From Acholeplasmataceae bacterium (GTDB taxonomy: Bacteria > Bacillota > Negativicutes > Acidaminococcales > Acidaminococcaceae): a DNA stretch of 11,677 nucleotides. The notes beneath the pieces are model-generated. The model saw only the letters and a list, made by a program, of their open reading frames with translations, ran no database searches and had not been told where the DNA came from. Both the position numbers and the translations under genes were made by a program. Each line of letters begins with the position of its first letter. Position 1 is the stretch's first letter. Below are positions 1 through 7,166 of the stretch, piece by piece. Location of the stretch: positions 1-11,677 of the forward strand of contig JAAYIB010000192.1 in the NCBI GenBank assembly GCA_012744295.1, read 5' to 3'.

Positions 1-683
1 ATCAGATAGTAGTCCAGTCCTTCCAGCTTGAACATGTCTTCGGCAAATTTCGGCAGCTGCCCCGTTCCCTGCATGCTGTCCTTGTTCACAATGTAGGGAG
101 GGAAAATTTCGGTGTAGCCGTGCTGCTCAGTATGCACATCCAGCATGAAGTTATAAACCGCCCGCTCAAGGCGGGAGCCCAGACCCTTGTAAAAAACGAA
201 CCTTGCGCCTGTCACCTTGGCCGCGCGCTCAAAATCAAGAATGCCCAAAGCCTCGCCGACGTCCCAGTGCGCTTTCGGTTCGAAGGCGAATTCGGCAGGC
301 TTGCCCCAGGTGCGCACAACGGGATTCGCCGTTTCGTCCGCACCAACCGGCACTCCGGCCGCCGGCAGATTGGGTATTGTCAGAAGAATGGCGAGCAGCT
401 GCTGCTCGATTTCTTTCAATTGCTTATCGTCCTCGGCAATCTTTTCTCCAAGGGCGCGCATCGCCAGAATCTTCTCTTCGGCATTTTCACCGTTCTTCTT
501 CATCCTGCTGATTTCCTGTGAAACCGCGTTGCGCTCGCTCTTAAACTGCTCAACCTGCTGCAGCAGCTCTCGGCGCTGCTTTTCCAAATTTATAAACTCG
601 TCCAGGTTCATCTCCATGTTGCGATTTTTCATCGCGTTTTGCACAATCTCGGGATTCTCCCTGACAAATTTCATATCAAGCAT
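1..683 (-). CDS. serS: Seryl-tRNA synthetase, N-terminal part (cut by window edge)
   Basis: This enzyme charges tRNA-Ser with serine in the cytoplasm. About 227 N-terminal residues are visible out of the roughly 425 usual for the family; the C-terminal catalytic motifs 2 and 3 lie outside the window. The start MLDMKFVRENPE is typical of SerS. It is followed by a charged, Leu- and Gln-rich segment (about residues 30-100) that forms the long antiparallel coiled-coil arm which grips tRNA-Ser. The catalytic core begins near residue 140, with the class II motif 1 region KGLGSRLERAVYNFML and then EIFPPYIV. I chose the ATG at 683 because GGAGG (691-695) lies 7 nt upstream; an in-frame ATG at 689 would be only 1 nt from it. 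Its own promoter sits just upstream, and the short leader (about 33 nt) leaves no room for a T-box, which is common before serS in Bacillota. Confidence 0.97.
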   Translation of the reverse strand, partial: MLDMKFVRENPEIVQNAMKNRNMEMNLDEFINLEKQRRELLQQVEQFKSERNAVSQEISRMKKNGENAEEKILAMRALGEKIAEDDKQLKEIEQQLLAILLTIPNLPAAGVPVGADETANPVVRTWGKPAEFAFEPKAHWDVGEALGILDFERAAKVTGARFVFYKGLGSRLERAVYNFMLDVHTEQHGYTEIFPPYIVNKDSMQGTGQLPKFAEDMFKLEGLDYYL

Positions 684-702
684 GTTCATTCCTCCAAATA
701 AG

Positions 703-714
703 TTGATGCATCAA
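703..714. repeat. 12-bp perfect palindrome near the serS transcription start
   Basis: TTGATGCATCAA is a perfect inverted repeat with no spacer. It overlaps or immediately follows the predicted serS start of transcription (about 716). Its position would suit an operator, but no regulator is identified and chance is possible. Confidence 0.45.
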
Positions 715-723
715 TACTCTGTA

Positions 724-751
724 ATTGTATCACAAAAATCAGTTTTTGTAA
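724..751 (-). promoter_or_regulatory. serS promoter (sigma-A type, extended -10)
   Basis: On the minus strand a -35-like TTACAA (746-751) is separated by 16 nt from TACAAT (724-729). The -10 is preceded by TGA, giving an extended -10 (TGnTACAAT). The predicted start is near 716, about 33 nt before the serS ATG. It lies just past the stop codon of the upstream metallopeptidase gene, so serS can be transcribed independently of it. Confidence 0.7.
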
Positions 752-758
752 CAGCCGG

Positions 759-1490
759 CTACGGCAAATCAAGATTAATTCCGTTCTCCCGCAGCCAGCT
801 GCGCCTGAGGGCATAATCCGGCAAAATGTCGGCAACTGCCTGCCAGAATTCCGGCGAGTGGTTTTTATGAGGCAGGTGGCACAACTCGTGCACGACGACG
901 TAGTCAAGGACAGCCTCCGGCGCCATGATGCAGCGCCAGTTGAACAATAGCTTGTTATCCGCGGTGCAGCTTCCCCAGCGCTTTTTTTGCTCCTTGACTT
1001 TTACGCTGACAGGCTTAATGCTGAAAAGCGCGACATAATAGCTGACGCGCCCTGCAATATGTTCCGAAGCGCGGTCTCGGTACCAGCTTTGCAAAGCCGC
1101 CTTAATTCCTTCCCGGCCGACGCCTTCCGTCCACACGCAAAGAACGCCGTCCTGCAGCCTTGCCCCTGCATGCCGCAGACCCGGCACAACAATATGGCGC
1201 ACGGGATAATATTCCCCCAAGTAAGGCAGACAGCCTCCGCGGCTTGCCTCTGACACTTCGCCTCTTTGCCTCGCCTCCTGCCAGAAGCGCAGCTTGTCTT
1301 CAATCCAGCGTGCTTTGCGGCCGACAATCTCAGCTATGTAAGCCTGCGACACAAAATAAGGCGCTCGGACCACAACCCTCGCGGGCGGTTCGACCGCAAT
1401 CGCAAGAGTGCGCCGCCTTGAGCGTATTACTTCATAACGCAGCTCTTTTTCCTTAAGACTATCCCGCAAAGCTTCACTTCCGTCCTGCAC
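759..1490 (-). CDS. YgjP-like (DUF45) zinc metallopeptidase-family protein
   Basis: This is a predicted zinc-dependent hydrolase of the YgjP/DUF45 family, related to gluzincin-fold peptidases; its physiological substrate is unknown. With the preferred start it has 243 residues, close to the family norm of about 230-250. Family hallmarks are visible: an N-terminal YEVIRSRRRTLAIAV strand, the central KKRWGSCT block followed by LLFNWRCIMAP, and the metal site VVHELCHLPHKNHSPEFW. In that site His201, Glu202 and His205 form HExxH and His211 is the likely third ligand. There is no signal peptide or membrane segment, so it is probably cytoplasmic. The open frame extends to an ATG at 1625, but that ATG lies inside the terminator hairpin of the preceding operon. 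GTG at 1490 is preceded at 5 nt by AAGGAAGGTGA, a near-consensus ribosome binding site, so I take it as the start. No convincing promoter was found in 1491-1600. Confidence 0.85.
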   Translation of the reverse strand: MQDGSEALRDSLKEKELRYEVIRSRRRTLAIAVEPPARVVVRAPYFVSQAYIAEIVGRKARWIEDKLRFWQEARQRGEVSEASRGGCLPYLGEYYPVRHIVVPGLRHAGARLQDGVLCVWTEGVGREGIKAALQSWYRDRASEHIAGRVSYYVALFSIKPVSVKVKEQKKRWGSCTADNKLLFNWRCIMAPEAVLDYVVVHELCHLPHKNHSPEFWQAVADILPDYALRRSWLRENGINLDLP

Positions 1491-1601
1491 GCTTGTCACC
1501 TTCCTTCTGCCGACTAACAAGCATTCTCTACGCCGATGGCATTTTCCTGCCGCACGCAAAAGTTTTTCTTGTAAAAACCGACGTGGACGCGCCGCGACTT
1601 T

Positions 1602-1634
1602 AAAAAAGGGCGGCACCTTCTCCAAGTGCCGCCC
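1602..1634 (-). terminator. Rho-independent terminator of the gcv-lip-lpd operon
   Basis: GGGCGGCAC (1626-1634 read on minus) pairs perfectly with GTGCCGCCC (1608-1616). The stem is extended by TT/AA around a small loop and followed by a run of six T residues (1607-1602 on minus). It begins 6 nt after the lpdA stop codon. The opposite strand also has a T-rich stretch after the stem, but no plus-strand gene reads into it. Confidence 0.93.
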
Positions 1635-1640
1635 GCTGCT

Positions 1641-3047
1641 TTATTTTTTCAGGTTAACCTGATGCACCATCTCGCCGAACAAGCCCATTGCCGCCTCGCT
1701 TACAGCCTCGGAAAGCGTCGGATGCGGATGAATGGCTTCTGTCAGCTGCTCCGCCGTCAAACCATGACGAACCGCAAGTACACCCTCCATAATGAGGTCG
1801 CTGGCGTGCGGTCCCATAATGTGGCAGCCGATGACTTTATGCGTATCGGCAGCGGCAATCAGTTTGACCAGTCCATCCGTCTGCGCCATTGTCAACGCCT
1901 TGCCGTTGCCGGCAAAGTTGAATTTGCTGATACGCGTTTCTATGCCGGCCTCGAGGCATTCCTGCTCCGAAAGCCCGACCCAGGCGATTTCGGGCGTGGT
2001 AAAGATACAGCCGGGAATTGCGGAGTAATCCATCGCAGCGTCTTTTCCGCAGGCATTTTCCGCCGCGATCAGTCCCTGGTGCGAGGCCGTATGAGCCAGC
2101 ATGCACTTGCCCGTGGCATCGCCGACTGCGTAGATTCCGGGAACCGTGGTCTGCATACCTGCGTCCACGACAATGCCCTGCCGCGAGTATTCTACCCCGA
2201 CCGCGTCAAGCTCCTCTTTGTTAAAGAGCGGCGTCCTGCCCGTAGCTACAAGCACTTTTTCCGCCGTTACCACCGTTTCCCTGCCTTTAGCCGATATTGT
2301 GACTTCGAGGCCTTCGTGCCCGTGTTTTATGTTTGTCACGGCGGCGCCCGTCATGGTTTTCACGTACTGCTTGCGCAAAGCAAGCGCCATTCGTTTTTGC
2401 AAGTCCGTATCACAAAGCGGCAGGATGTTCGGTGCCATTTCGACAAGCGTGACCTCGCAGCCAAAGGCGGCATAAATGCCTGCAAATTCCACTCCTACCG
2501 CGCCTGCGCCAATAACGACGAGGCTTTGAGGAACTTCGCCCAGGCGCAGTATCTCATCGCTGTTAATGACGCCTGTGCAGCTGCTGCCCGGTATTGGCGG
2601 CTTTGCAGGCACCGAGCCCGTAGCAAGAATTATCTTTTCCGCCGTGATGACGCGTTCGTCGCCGGGAGTATCCGTCTCAATCCTCACCTGCTGCGCGCCG
2701 AGAAGGCGCGCGGTACCTTCAGCCACTTCAATCCTGTTGGCTTTCAGCAGTTTCTCGATGCCGCTGCGCAGCTGGAAAATGACATTATTCTTGCGTTCCA
2801 TTATCTTGTCCCAGTCATAGGCATACTCGCTGACAAAGACTCCGAATTCCTCGCAATGTGTCAGCTCCTGCCATTTTTCCGCACTTTTCAACAAGGTTTT
2901 TGTCGGAATGCAGCCCCTGTTGAGACAAACTCCGCCCAAGTCCTTTCTTTCCACCAGCAAGACCTTCGCGCCGAGCTGTGCGGCGCGCAGCGCTGCCACA
3001 TAGCCGCCGGTCCCGGCGCCAATCACGCATATCTCGTAATCCATCAT
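1641..3047 (-). CDS. lpdA: Dihydrolipoyl dehydrogenase (L protein / E3)
   Basis: This FAD flavoprotein reoxidises the dihydrolipoyl arm of GcvH with NAD+, closing the glycine cleavage cycle. At 468 residues it has the usual length. The N-terminal FAD-binding motif GAGTGGYVAA is near residues 10-19, followed by the redox-active disulfide GGVCLNRGCIPTK (Cys41 and Cys46). A second Rossmann motif for NAD (VIGAGAVGVEFAG) and the second FAD motif (GIYAVGDATG) follow. The C-terminal dimer motif HPHPTLSE carries the catalytic His442 and Glu447. There is no N-terminal lipoyl domain. GGAGG precedes two consecutive ATGs, at 4 nt (3047) and 7 nt (3044), so the true start may be the second. The gene begins 15 nt after the octanoyltransferase stop and is the last gene of the operon. 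Its position suggests that it serves the glycine cleavage system, though E3 proteins can be shared. Confidence 0.97.
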   Translation of the reverse strand: MMDYEICVIGAGTGGYVAALRAAQLGAKVLLVERKDLGGVCLNRGCIPTKTLLKSAEKWQELTHCEEFGVFVSEYAYDWDKIMERKNNVIFQLRSGIEKLLKANRIEVAEGTARLLGAQQVRIETDTPGDERVITAEKIILATGSVPAKPPIPGSSCTGVINSDEILRLGEVPQSLVVIGAGAVGVEFAGIYAAFGCEVTLVEMAPNILPLCDTDLQKRMALALRKQYVKTMTGAAVTNIKHGHEGLEVTISAKGRETVVTAEKVLVATGRTPLFNKEELDAVGVEYSRQGIVVDAGMQTTVPGIYAVGDATGKCMLAHTASHQGLIAAENACGKDAAMDYSAIPGCIFTTPEIAWVGLSEQECLEAGIETRISKFNFAGNGKALTMAQTDGLVKLIAAADTHKVIGCHIMGPHASDLIMEGVLAVRHGLTAEQLTEAIHPHPTLSEAVSEAAMGLFGEMVHQVNLKK

Positions 3048-3062
3048 TACGCCTCCAGTTCC

Positions 3063-3938
3063 CTATTTTTTCCTTGTCCACTCCTGCCTTCCGTACTTCT
3101 CCCTGCACAAAGCCCCGGCAAGCGCCTGTTCCTCCTCAGTGAGCTGACTTTTCTGCAGTTCTGCCGGCAAAGCCGCGGCAAATCCTTCTGCCATTGCCGT
3201 ATACGCCTCGTCATACGTCAGAGTCCGGCCGAGAGCCGTCCGTAAAGAGGTCGCCCGGCGCTCCAGCATTTGGCTCAAAGCCTTTTTGCGCTCCGAAGCC
3301 GCATTCAGCACTCCGGCCAGCAAGTCCGGCGAAAAATCGAGTAAAATCGAGCCGTGCTGCAAAATTACGCCCTTCTTCCGCACCTGGGCGCTGCCGATGA
3401 GCTTTTTGCCTCCCACCGTCAGTTCATAATGGGACGGGGCATCAAAACAGGCGGCTGACGAATGCCGCGCCGGATGGCCGGGCACTCTTTGCGCATAGGA
3501 GGACTGCGGCTTCGTCATTTCCGCCGCCAGCCCTAGTTTTGCGAGGCCAAGCAAAAGTCCCTGCGTCAGATAGCGGTAGGAAGCGGTTATCGTCGGCGGC
3601 ATGCCCGGGTAGTCCTCAGCCACCACAATGCTGTAGGTAAGCTCGGCCGCATGCAGCACGGCGCGTCCCCCGGTAAGCCGCCGTACGACGTCTATGCCCT
3701 GCTCCCGGCAGAAAGCGTAATCTATTTCCTTTGCGGCCTGCTGAAAATAGCCGATACTGACAGCAGCGGGTTCCCAACCGTAAAAACGGATAGTCGGCGG
3801 AACCTTTTTATCGGCGTAAGACAGCATTACCGCCTCGTCTATAGCCATATTCCGTGCGCCGCTTGAACTGCCCGTATTGACGAGGCGCCAAACAGGCAGG
3901 CTGTCACCTATAGGCAGCTTTTGCTTTTCTTTTAACAT
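3063..3938 (-). CDS. lipM: LipM-like octanoyl-[ACP]:protein octanoyltransferase
   Basis: This is a member of the biotin/lipoate A/B protein ligase fold. LipM enzymes move octanoate from octanoyl-ACP to the lipoyl-domain lysine of GcvH through a cysteine thioester, the first step of lipoyl assembly. Visible motifs (numbered from ATG 3938, 291 residues; B. subtilis LipM is about 278) are ARNMAIDEAV, RRLTGGRAVLH at 86-96, and SAACFDAPSHYEL with the likely nucleophile Cys164. These are followed by GGKKLIGSAQ (conserved Lys179) and KGVILQHGSILLDF. The Cys in the CFDAPS context favours LipM over an ATP-dependent lipoate ligase, which remains the alternative. The ATG overlaps the upstream radical SAM stop by 7 nt (ATGTTAA), implying coupled translation; an in-frame TTG at 3962 is a weaker start. 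No LipL amidotransferase is present here, as expected if GcvH is the only target. Confidence 0.87.
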   Translation of the reverse strand: MLKEKQKLPIGDSLPVWRLVNTGSSSGARNMAIDEAVMLSYADKKVPPTIRFYGWEPAAVSIGYFQQAAKEIDYAFCREQGIDVVRRLTGGRAVLHAAELTYSIVVAEDYPGMPPTITASYRYLTQGLLLGLAKLGLAAEMTKPQSSYAQRVPGHPARHSSAACFDAPSHYELTVGGKKLIGSAQVRKKGVILQHGSILLDFSPDLLAGVLNAASERKKALSQMLERRATSLRTALGRTLTYDEAYTAMAEGFAAALPAELQKSQLTEEEQALAGALCREKYGRQEWTRKK

Positions 3939-4888
3939 CCCGTCGCTACCCCGCTTTCGCAAAAGGCCTGTTTTAGCTCCGTTTCCGTCAATGGACGGTG
4001 ATAATTGTAAAGGACAGTCCCCGGTTTTTCATTATAATAAGGGCGGTTGCAATCCTCGCAGCCGGAGGTGCGAAAAGCGCGTCCGTCGGATAATACGTTC
4101 CGCAAAGCCGGCACCTTGATATCGACAATCCTTTCGTCATTTAATGCCACGACCGACTCGGGCCAGCCGCGTCTCCTGAGTTCCGCCGCAATCTGCAGAC
4201 GGCGATAGCTGCCGACGTCGGGCGGCTGCCTGTCGGCAAACCTTGTACCCTTAAGCGGGGTAAAGGCAAACAGGCCGACCGTTATGCCAAGCCGCAAACA
4301 CTCGGCAATCACACGCCACATTTGCGCCTCTGTCTCGCCGAGGCCCACTATTAAATGCGTCGTCATTCTGCCCGGAAACTTTTCCGCACAGGCACACAGG
4401 AGCTCCCAGCGTTTCTGCCACGAGCCGCCCTTGATTTCGGCGAACAGCTCGGGCGTTGCGGCATCAAGCGCCAGGCCGAGACGATCTGCGCCCCGCGCAA
4501 AAAGTTCTTCCGCCTGCTCAACCGTCGAAAAATAACACGAGACGACAACAGGCAGCGGCGAGTATTCGGATAGGGCGTCCAAAGCGTCAAGAACCTCCCC
4601 GCGGCTGCCCTTGCTGTCAACGACCTGCAGACAGACGCGTTTGATCTTTTTCTCCATGTAAGCCGTGCCGATGCTTCTTGCCGCTTCTTCCGGCGAAGTT
4701 TCCGGCCAGGAAACACGCGATAAGAACCTGCTTTGCGCCTTGCTTTCCCTGGCCTGTGCACAGAAAGCGCAGTCATGCGAGCAGCGCTCGCCCAGCATTA
4801 CGTAGGCCGTTGTCGGCAGGGCGTCCGTCTTCAGGCGGCGCGAACCGACAGCTCCGGCCGTTCCGATCGATAGCTTCCACTTGCTCAT
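3932..4888 (-). CDS. Biotin synthase-related radical SAM protein, second of a LipS1/LipS2-like lipoyl synthase pair
   Basis: This is a radical S-adenosylmethionine enzyme of 318 residues. GERCSHDCAFCAQAR (Cys36, Cys40, Cys43; CxxxCxxC) binds the SAM-cleaving 4Fe-4S cluster. The body looks like a biotin-synthase-type TIM barrel, with VVVSCYFST, LGLALDA, THLIVGLGET and FAFTPLKGT strands. Near the C-terminus SGCEDCNRPYYNE (Cys277, Cys280) plus Cys310 and the terminal Cys318 are candidate ligands for a second, sulfur-donating cluster. LipS1 and LipS2 are a characterised pair once annotated as biotin synthases; together they replace LipA, LipS2 adding sulfur at C8 of the octanoyl chain and LipS1 then at C6. 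I assign this gene to that family from its fold and its position between another radical SAM gene and lipM, in an operon whose product needs lipoate. I cannot tell by eye which member it is. The start ATG overlaps the upstream stop as ATGA; an in-frame GTG at 4900 lies too close to AAGGAG. True biotin synthase is less likely because no bio genes are nearby. Confidence 0.8.
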   Translation of the reverse strand: MSKWKLSIGTAGAVGSRRLKTDALPTTAYVMLGERCSHDCAFCAQARESKAQSRFLSRVSWPETSPEEAARSIGTAYMEKKIKRVCLQVVDSKGSRGEVLDALDALSEYSPLPVVVSCYFSTVEQAEELFARGADRLGLALDAATPELFAEIKGGSWQKRWELLCACAEKFPGRMTTHLIVGLGETEAQMWRVIAECLRLGITVGLFAFTPLKGTRFADRQPPDVGSYRRLQIAAELRRRGWPESVVALNDERIVDIKVPALRNVLSDGRAFRTSGCEDCNRPYYNEKPGTVLYNYHRPLTETELKQAFCESGVATGC

Positions 4889-5739
4889 AGGGCGCAGCAC
4901 TCCTTGCTTTCCTTGATTTTAAGCCCCAACTGTTCCGCCTTTTTGCAGGCAGCAGCCACAGGCTTCACAATTCCGTTGATGCCGGCTTCTACAGCCGCTA
5001 TATCCAGTTCTTGCCGATAGCGTCCTCCCGGGCGCATGCAGCCCAAAATCAGTTCCGTATCAGGCAGCAAAAGCCGCGCCTCTTCCAAGAGCGCCGTCGT
5101 CTCTGACACGGCAGGCGGCGCCAGCTTTTCGTACTCGGTCTGTTTTGTCGGCATAAAGACAATGAAGACGAGCCTTTCCACCCCGAGCTCTCTAAGCAGC
5201 CGCAGCGCGTTTCTTTCCCCGCTCAGCCTGCCGCCCCTGAGTCCGATGCAGATATGCGGTACAACCCGGCGGCAGTACCTGCGCAGCAGGCTGTAGCAGC
5301 GAACATAGTCGCCGACGGTCTTATCGAGCTTCAGCGTTTCCCTGATAGTTGCATCATCACCTACGAAGTCGAAGGAAACAACGTCAGCAAGCGGGGCGAC
5401 CTGTTTGATTTCATCTTCCTGCAGCAGGCCGAGATGAAAATTGTAGCGATGGCTGCCTTTAATCTCTTGCAGCTTTTGAAAAAAGCCGGCAACAGGAACA
5501 CGGCCTTCGGCGTCACAGCCGCCGCTTATCAGGCAGCTGGCACCCTTGATGTCTTCCGTTCTCCCGATCGCTGACAGGGGCGTCATCTTAGACAAATAAT
5601 GCCCACCGCAGTGGGCACATTTGAGGGCGCAGACCCCGCCTGTAACGCTTATGCTTTCCGTTTCCCCCGGCTTTGCGGCCAGAAGTTCCGGCGGAAAATT
5701 GTCACAGCGTACCTGCCAGCCCGTCTTCAGGGCTCCCAT
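4885..5739 (-). CDS. Radical SAM protein, first of a LipS1/LipS2-like lipoyl synthase pair
   Basis: This is a 284-residue radical SAM protein. GGVCALKCAHCGGHYL (Cys37, Cys41, Cys44; CxxxCxxC) holds the SAM-binding 4Fe-4S cluster, and LISGGCDAEGRVP (residues 70-82) is the usual SAM-contact GG strand. A barrel follows, with FHLGLL, VVSFDFVGD, HICIGLRGG and RLVFIVFMP strands. Cys12, Cys69, Cys75, Cys234 (in GCMRPGGRYR) and the C-terminal pair Cys281-Cys282 are conspicuous and may include ligands of an auxiliary cluster, as in LipS1 and LipS2. It is only distantly similar to the next gene, which suits two non-identical subunits acting in turn rather than a recent duplication. The ATG lies 13 nt inside the end of gcvPB, with only a weak TGGTAAG-like ribosome binding site, so translation is probably coupled. 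The lipoyl-sulfur-insertion role is inferred from the pair, from lipM downstream and from the absence of lipA here. Confidence 0.8.
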   Translation of the reverse strand: MGALKTGWQVRCDNFPPELLAAKPGETESISVTGGVCALKCAHCGGHYLSKMTPLSAIGRTEDIKGASCLISGGCDAEGRVPVAGFFQKLQEIKGSHRYNFHLGLLQEDEIKQVAPLADVVSFDFVGDDATIRETLKLDKTVGDYVRCYSLLRRYCRRVVPHICIGLRGGRLSGERNALRLLRELGVERLVFIVFMPTKQTEYEKLAPPAVSETTALLEEARLLLPDTELILGCMRPGGRYRQELDIAAVEAGINGIVKPVAAACKKAEQLGLKIKESKECCAL

Positions 5740-7166
5740 CTTACCACGGGCTTACGGGCAGCCTGAGCCTCATCCAAACGGCTGACCACGGTATGCTGAG
5801 GAGCAGTCAAAACAAGCCCGGGGTTCTCAAGCGCTTCACGGGCAATTTGTTGCATGGCGGAGATAAAGCCATCCATGGTTTCCTTGCTTTCCGTTTCCGT
5901 AGGTTCAATCATCAAAGCTTCCTCGACTATCAGCGGGAAGTAGATTGTCGGCGGATGATAGCCGTAGTCAAGCAGCCTTTTCGCGATGTCAAGAGTATGG
6001 ATGCCGTTATTCTTTTGTTTCTTCGAGGTCAGAATGCACTCGTGCATGCAGAAACGGTCAAAGGGGGAGTCATAGTCTTTTGACAGCAGTTTCTTGCAGT
6101 AGTTCGCATTCAGGACGGCGTCCTCGCTCGCCTGACGCAAACCTGCTCCGCCCATGGCTAAAATGTAGGCGTAGGCCCTGACGATTACGCCGAAGTTGCC
6201 GTAAAAGGAGTGGACCTTGCCGATGCTTTTCTCCGAACAGCCAAATGTATACTTTCCTTCAAGTTTTTCTATTCTGGGATTCGGCAAAAACGGCCGCAGG
6301 CATTCCTTGACGCCGATCGGTCCCGAACCGGGTCCGCCGCCGCCGTGCGGCGTGGCAAAGGTTTTGTGCAGATTGAAATGGACGACGTCAAAGCCCATAT
6401 CGCCGGGACGGACGATGCCCATAATGGCATTGGCGTTCGCTCCGTCGTAATAAAGAAGGCCGCCGGCCTCATGCACAATCTCGGCTATGGCCTCAATCCG
6501 GCTTTCAAAAAGTCCGAGCGTGCTCGGGTTGGTCAGCATCAAAGCCGCCGTATCGCTGCCCACAGCAGCCTTCAAAGCTTCAAGATCAATCGAACCGTCC
6601 GGTTCGGACTTGATTTCGAGAACTTCCATGCCGCACATCGTAACCGAGGCGGGGTTGGTGCCGTGCGCGGAATCGGGAACAATAACCTTGATTCTGCCAA
6701 AATCGCCGCGGTCACGATGATAAGCCCTGATCAGCTTGAGCCCCGTCAGTTCGCCGTGCGCGCCTGCCGCCGGCTGCATGGTGACTGCTGCCATGCCCGC
6801 TATTTCCGCCAAGGCTTCCTCAACCGCGTAAATTATTGCCAATGCCCCTTGCACGCTTGCTGCCGGCTGCAAGGGATGCAGCAGCGCAAGCCCGTTATAA
6901 CGGGCTACGTCTTCGTTGATTTTCGGATTATACTTCATCGTACAGGAACCAAGAGGATAAAAACCCGTGTCAACGCCGAAGTTGCGATTCGAGAGCTGCG
7001 TATAGTGACGCATCAGTTCGAGCTGGCTGACTTCAGGCAAAGCCGCCTTTTCACTGCGCAAACAGGTTTCGGGCAACAGTCCTTTTTTTTCTGGCACGTC
7101 GCAGGCAGGCAAATCAAACGCTTTCCTGCCGGGCTTGCCTAATTCGAACAACAATGGCTGATTCAT
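5727..7166 (-). CDS. gcvPB: Glycine dehydrogenase (decarboxylating) subunit 2, P protein
   Basis: This PLP-binding subunit of the heterotetrameric glycine decarboxylase works with GcvPA to decarboxylate glycine and pass the aminomethyl group to the lipoyl arm of GcvH. At 479 residues it matches the usual length of about 480-490. Landmarks are the N-terminal KPGRKAFDLPACDVPE, PLGSCTMKYNPK (71-82), QPAAGAHGELTGL, DSAHGTNPASVTMCG (165-179), and VHFNLHKTFATPHGGGGPG, where Lys268 should form the Schiff base with PLP, followed by the Gly-rich loop. The ATG shares ATGA with the gcvPA stop, and GGAGG lies 7 nt upstream. Its 3' end overlaps the radical SAM gene by 13 nt. Confidence 0.98.
   Translation of the reverse strand: MNQPLLFELGKPGRKAFDLPACDVPEKKGLLPETCLRSEKAALPEVSQLELMRHYTQLSNRNFGVDTGFYPLGSCTMKYNPKINEDVARYNGLALLHPLQPAASVQGALAIIYAVEEALAEIAGMAAVTMQPAAGAHGELTGLKLIRAYHRDRGDFGRIKVIVPDSAHGTNPASVTMCGMEVLEIKSEPDGSIDLEALKAAVGSDTAALMLTNPSTLGLFESRIEAIAEIVHEAGGLLYYDGANANAIMGIVRPGDMGFDVVHFNLHKTFATPHGGGGPGSGPIGVKECLRPFLPNPRIEKLEGKYTFGCSEKSIGKVHSFYGNFGVIVRAYAYILAMGGAGLRQASEDAVLNANYCKKLLSKDYDSPFDRFCMHECILTSKKQKNNGIHTLDIAKRLLDYGYHPPTIYFPLIVEEALMIEPTETESKETMDGFISAMQQIAREALENPGLVLTAPQHTVVSRLDEAQAARKPVVRWEP

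Noticed and set aside
120..816. Overlapping plus-strand open frames opposite serS
   Set aside because: They are antisense to SerS, which is unambiguous, and one runs across the serS promoter.
1562..1578. GTTTTT/AAAAAC inverted repeat as a second terminator or promoter element
   Set aside because: It is a short AT-only stem with no following T-run and no -10/-35 pair at a suitable distance.
1626..3245. 539-codon open frame on the plus strand, opposite lpdA and lipM
   Set aside because: It lies wholly antisense to two well-supported enzymes, has no family motif, and its translation is rich in Cys, His, Arg and Phe as expected for the complement of GC-rich coding DNA.
3939..3962. Eight-residue N-terminal extension of LipM from a TTG codon
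   Set aside because: ATG at 3938 is a better codon and gives the short coupling overlap seen at other junctions of this operon.
4889..4900. Upstream GTG start for the second radical SAM gene
   Set aside because: It is directly adjacent to its AAGGAG; the ATG at 4888 gives the common ATGA overlap.
3932..5739. Biotin synthase or another cofactor maturase (HydE, PylB type) as identity of the radical SAM pair
   Set aside because: No biotin, hydrogenase or pyrrolysine genes are near, whereas GcvH, LipM and Lpd flank the pair directly.
6210..7142. 310-codon plus-strand open frame opposite gcvPB
   Set aside because: Antisense shadow of a clear P-protein gene, with no motif of its own.
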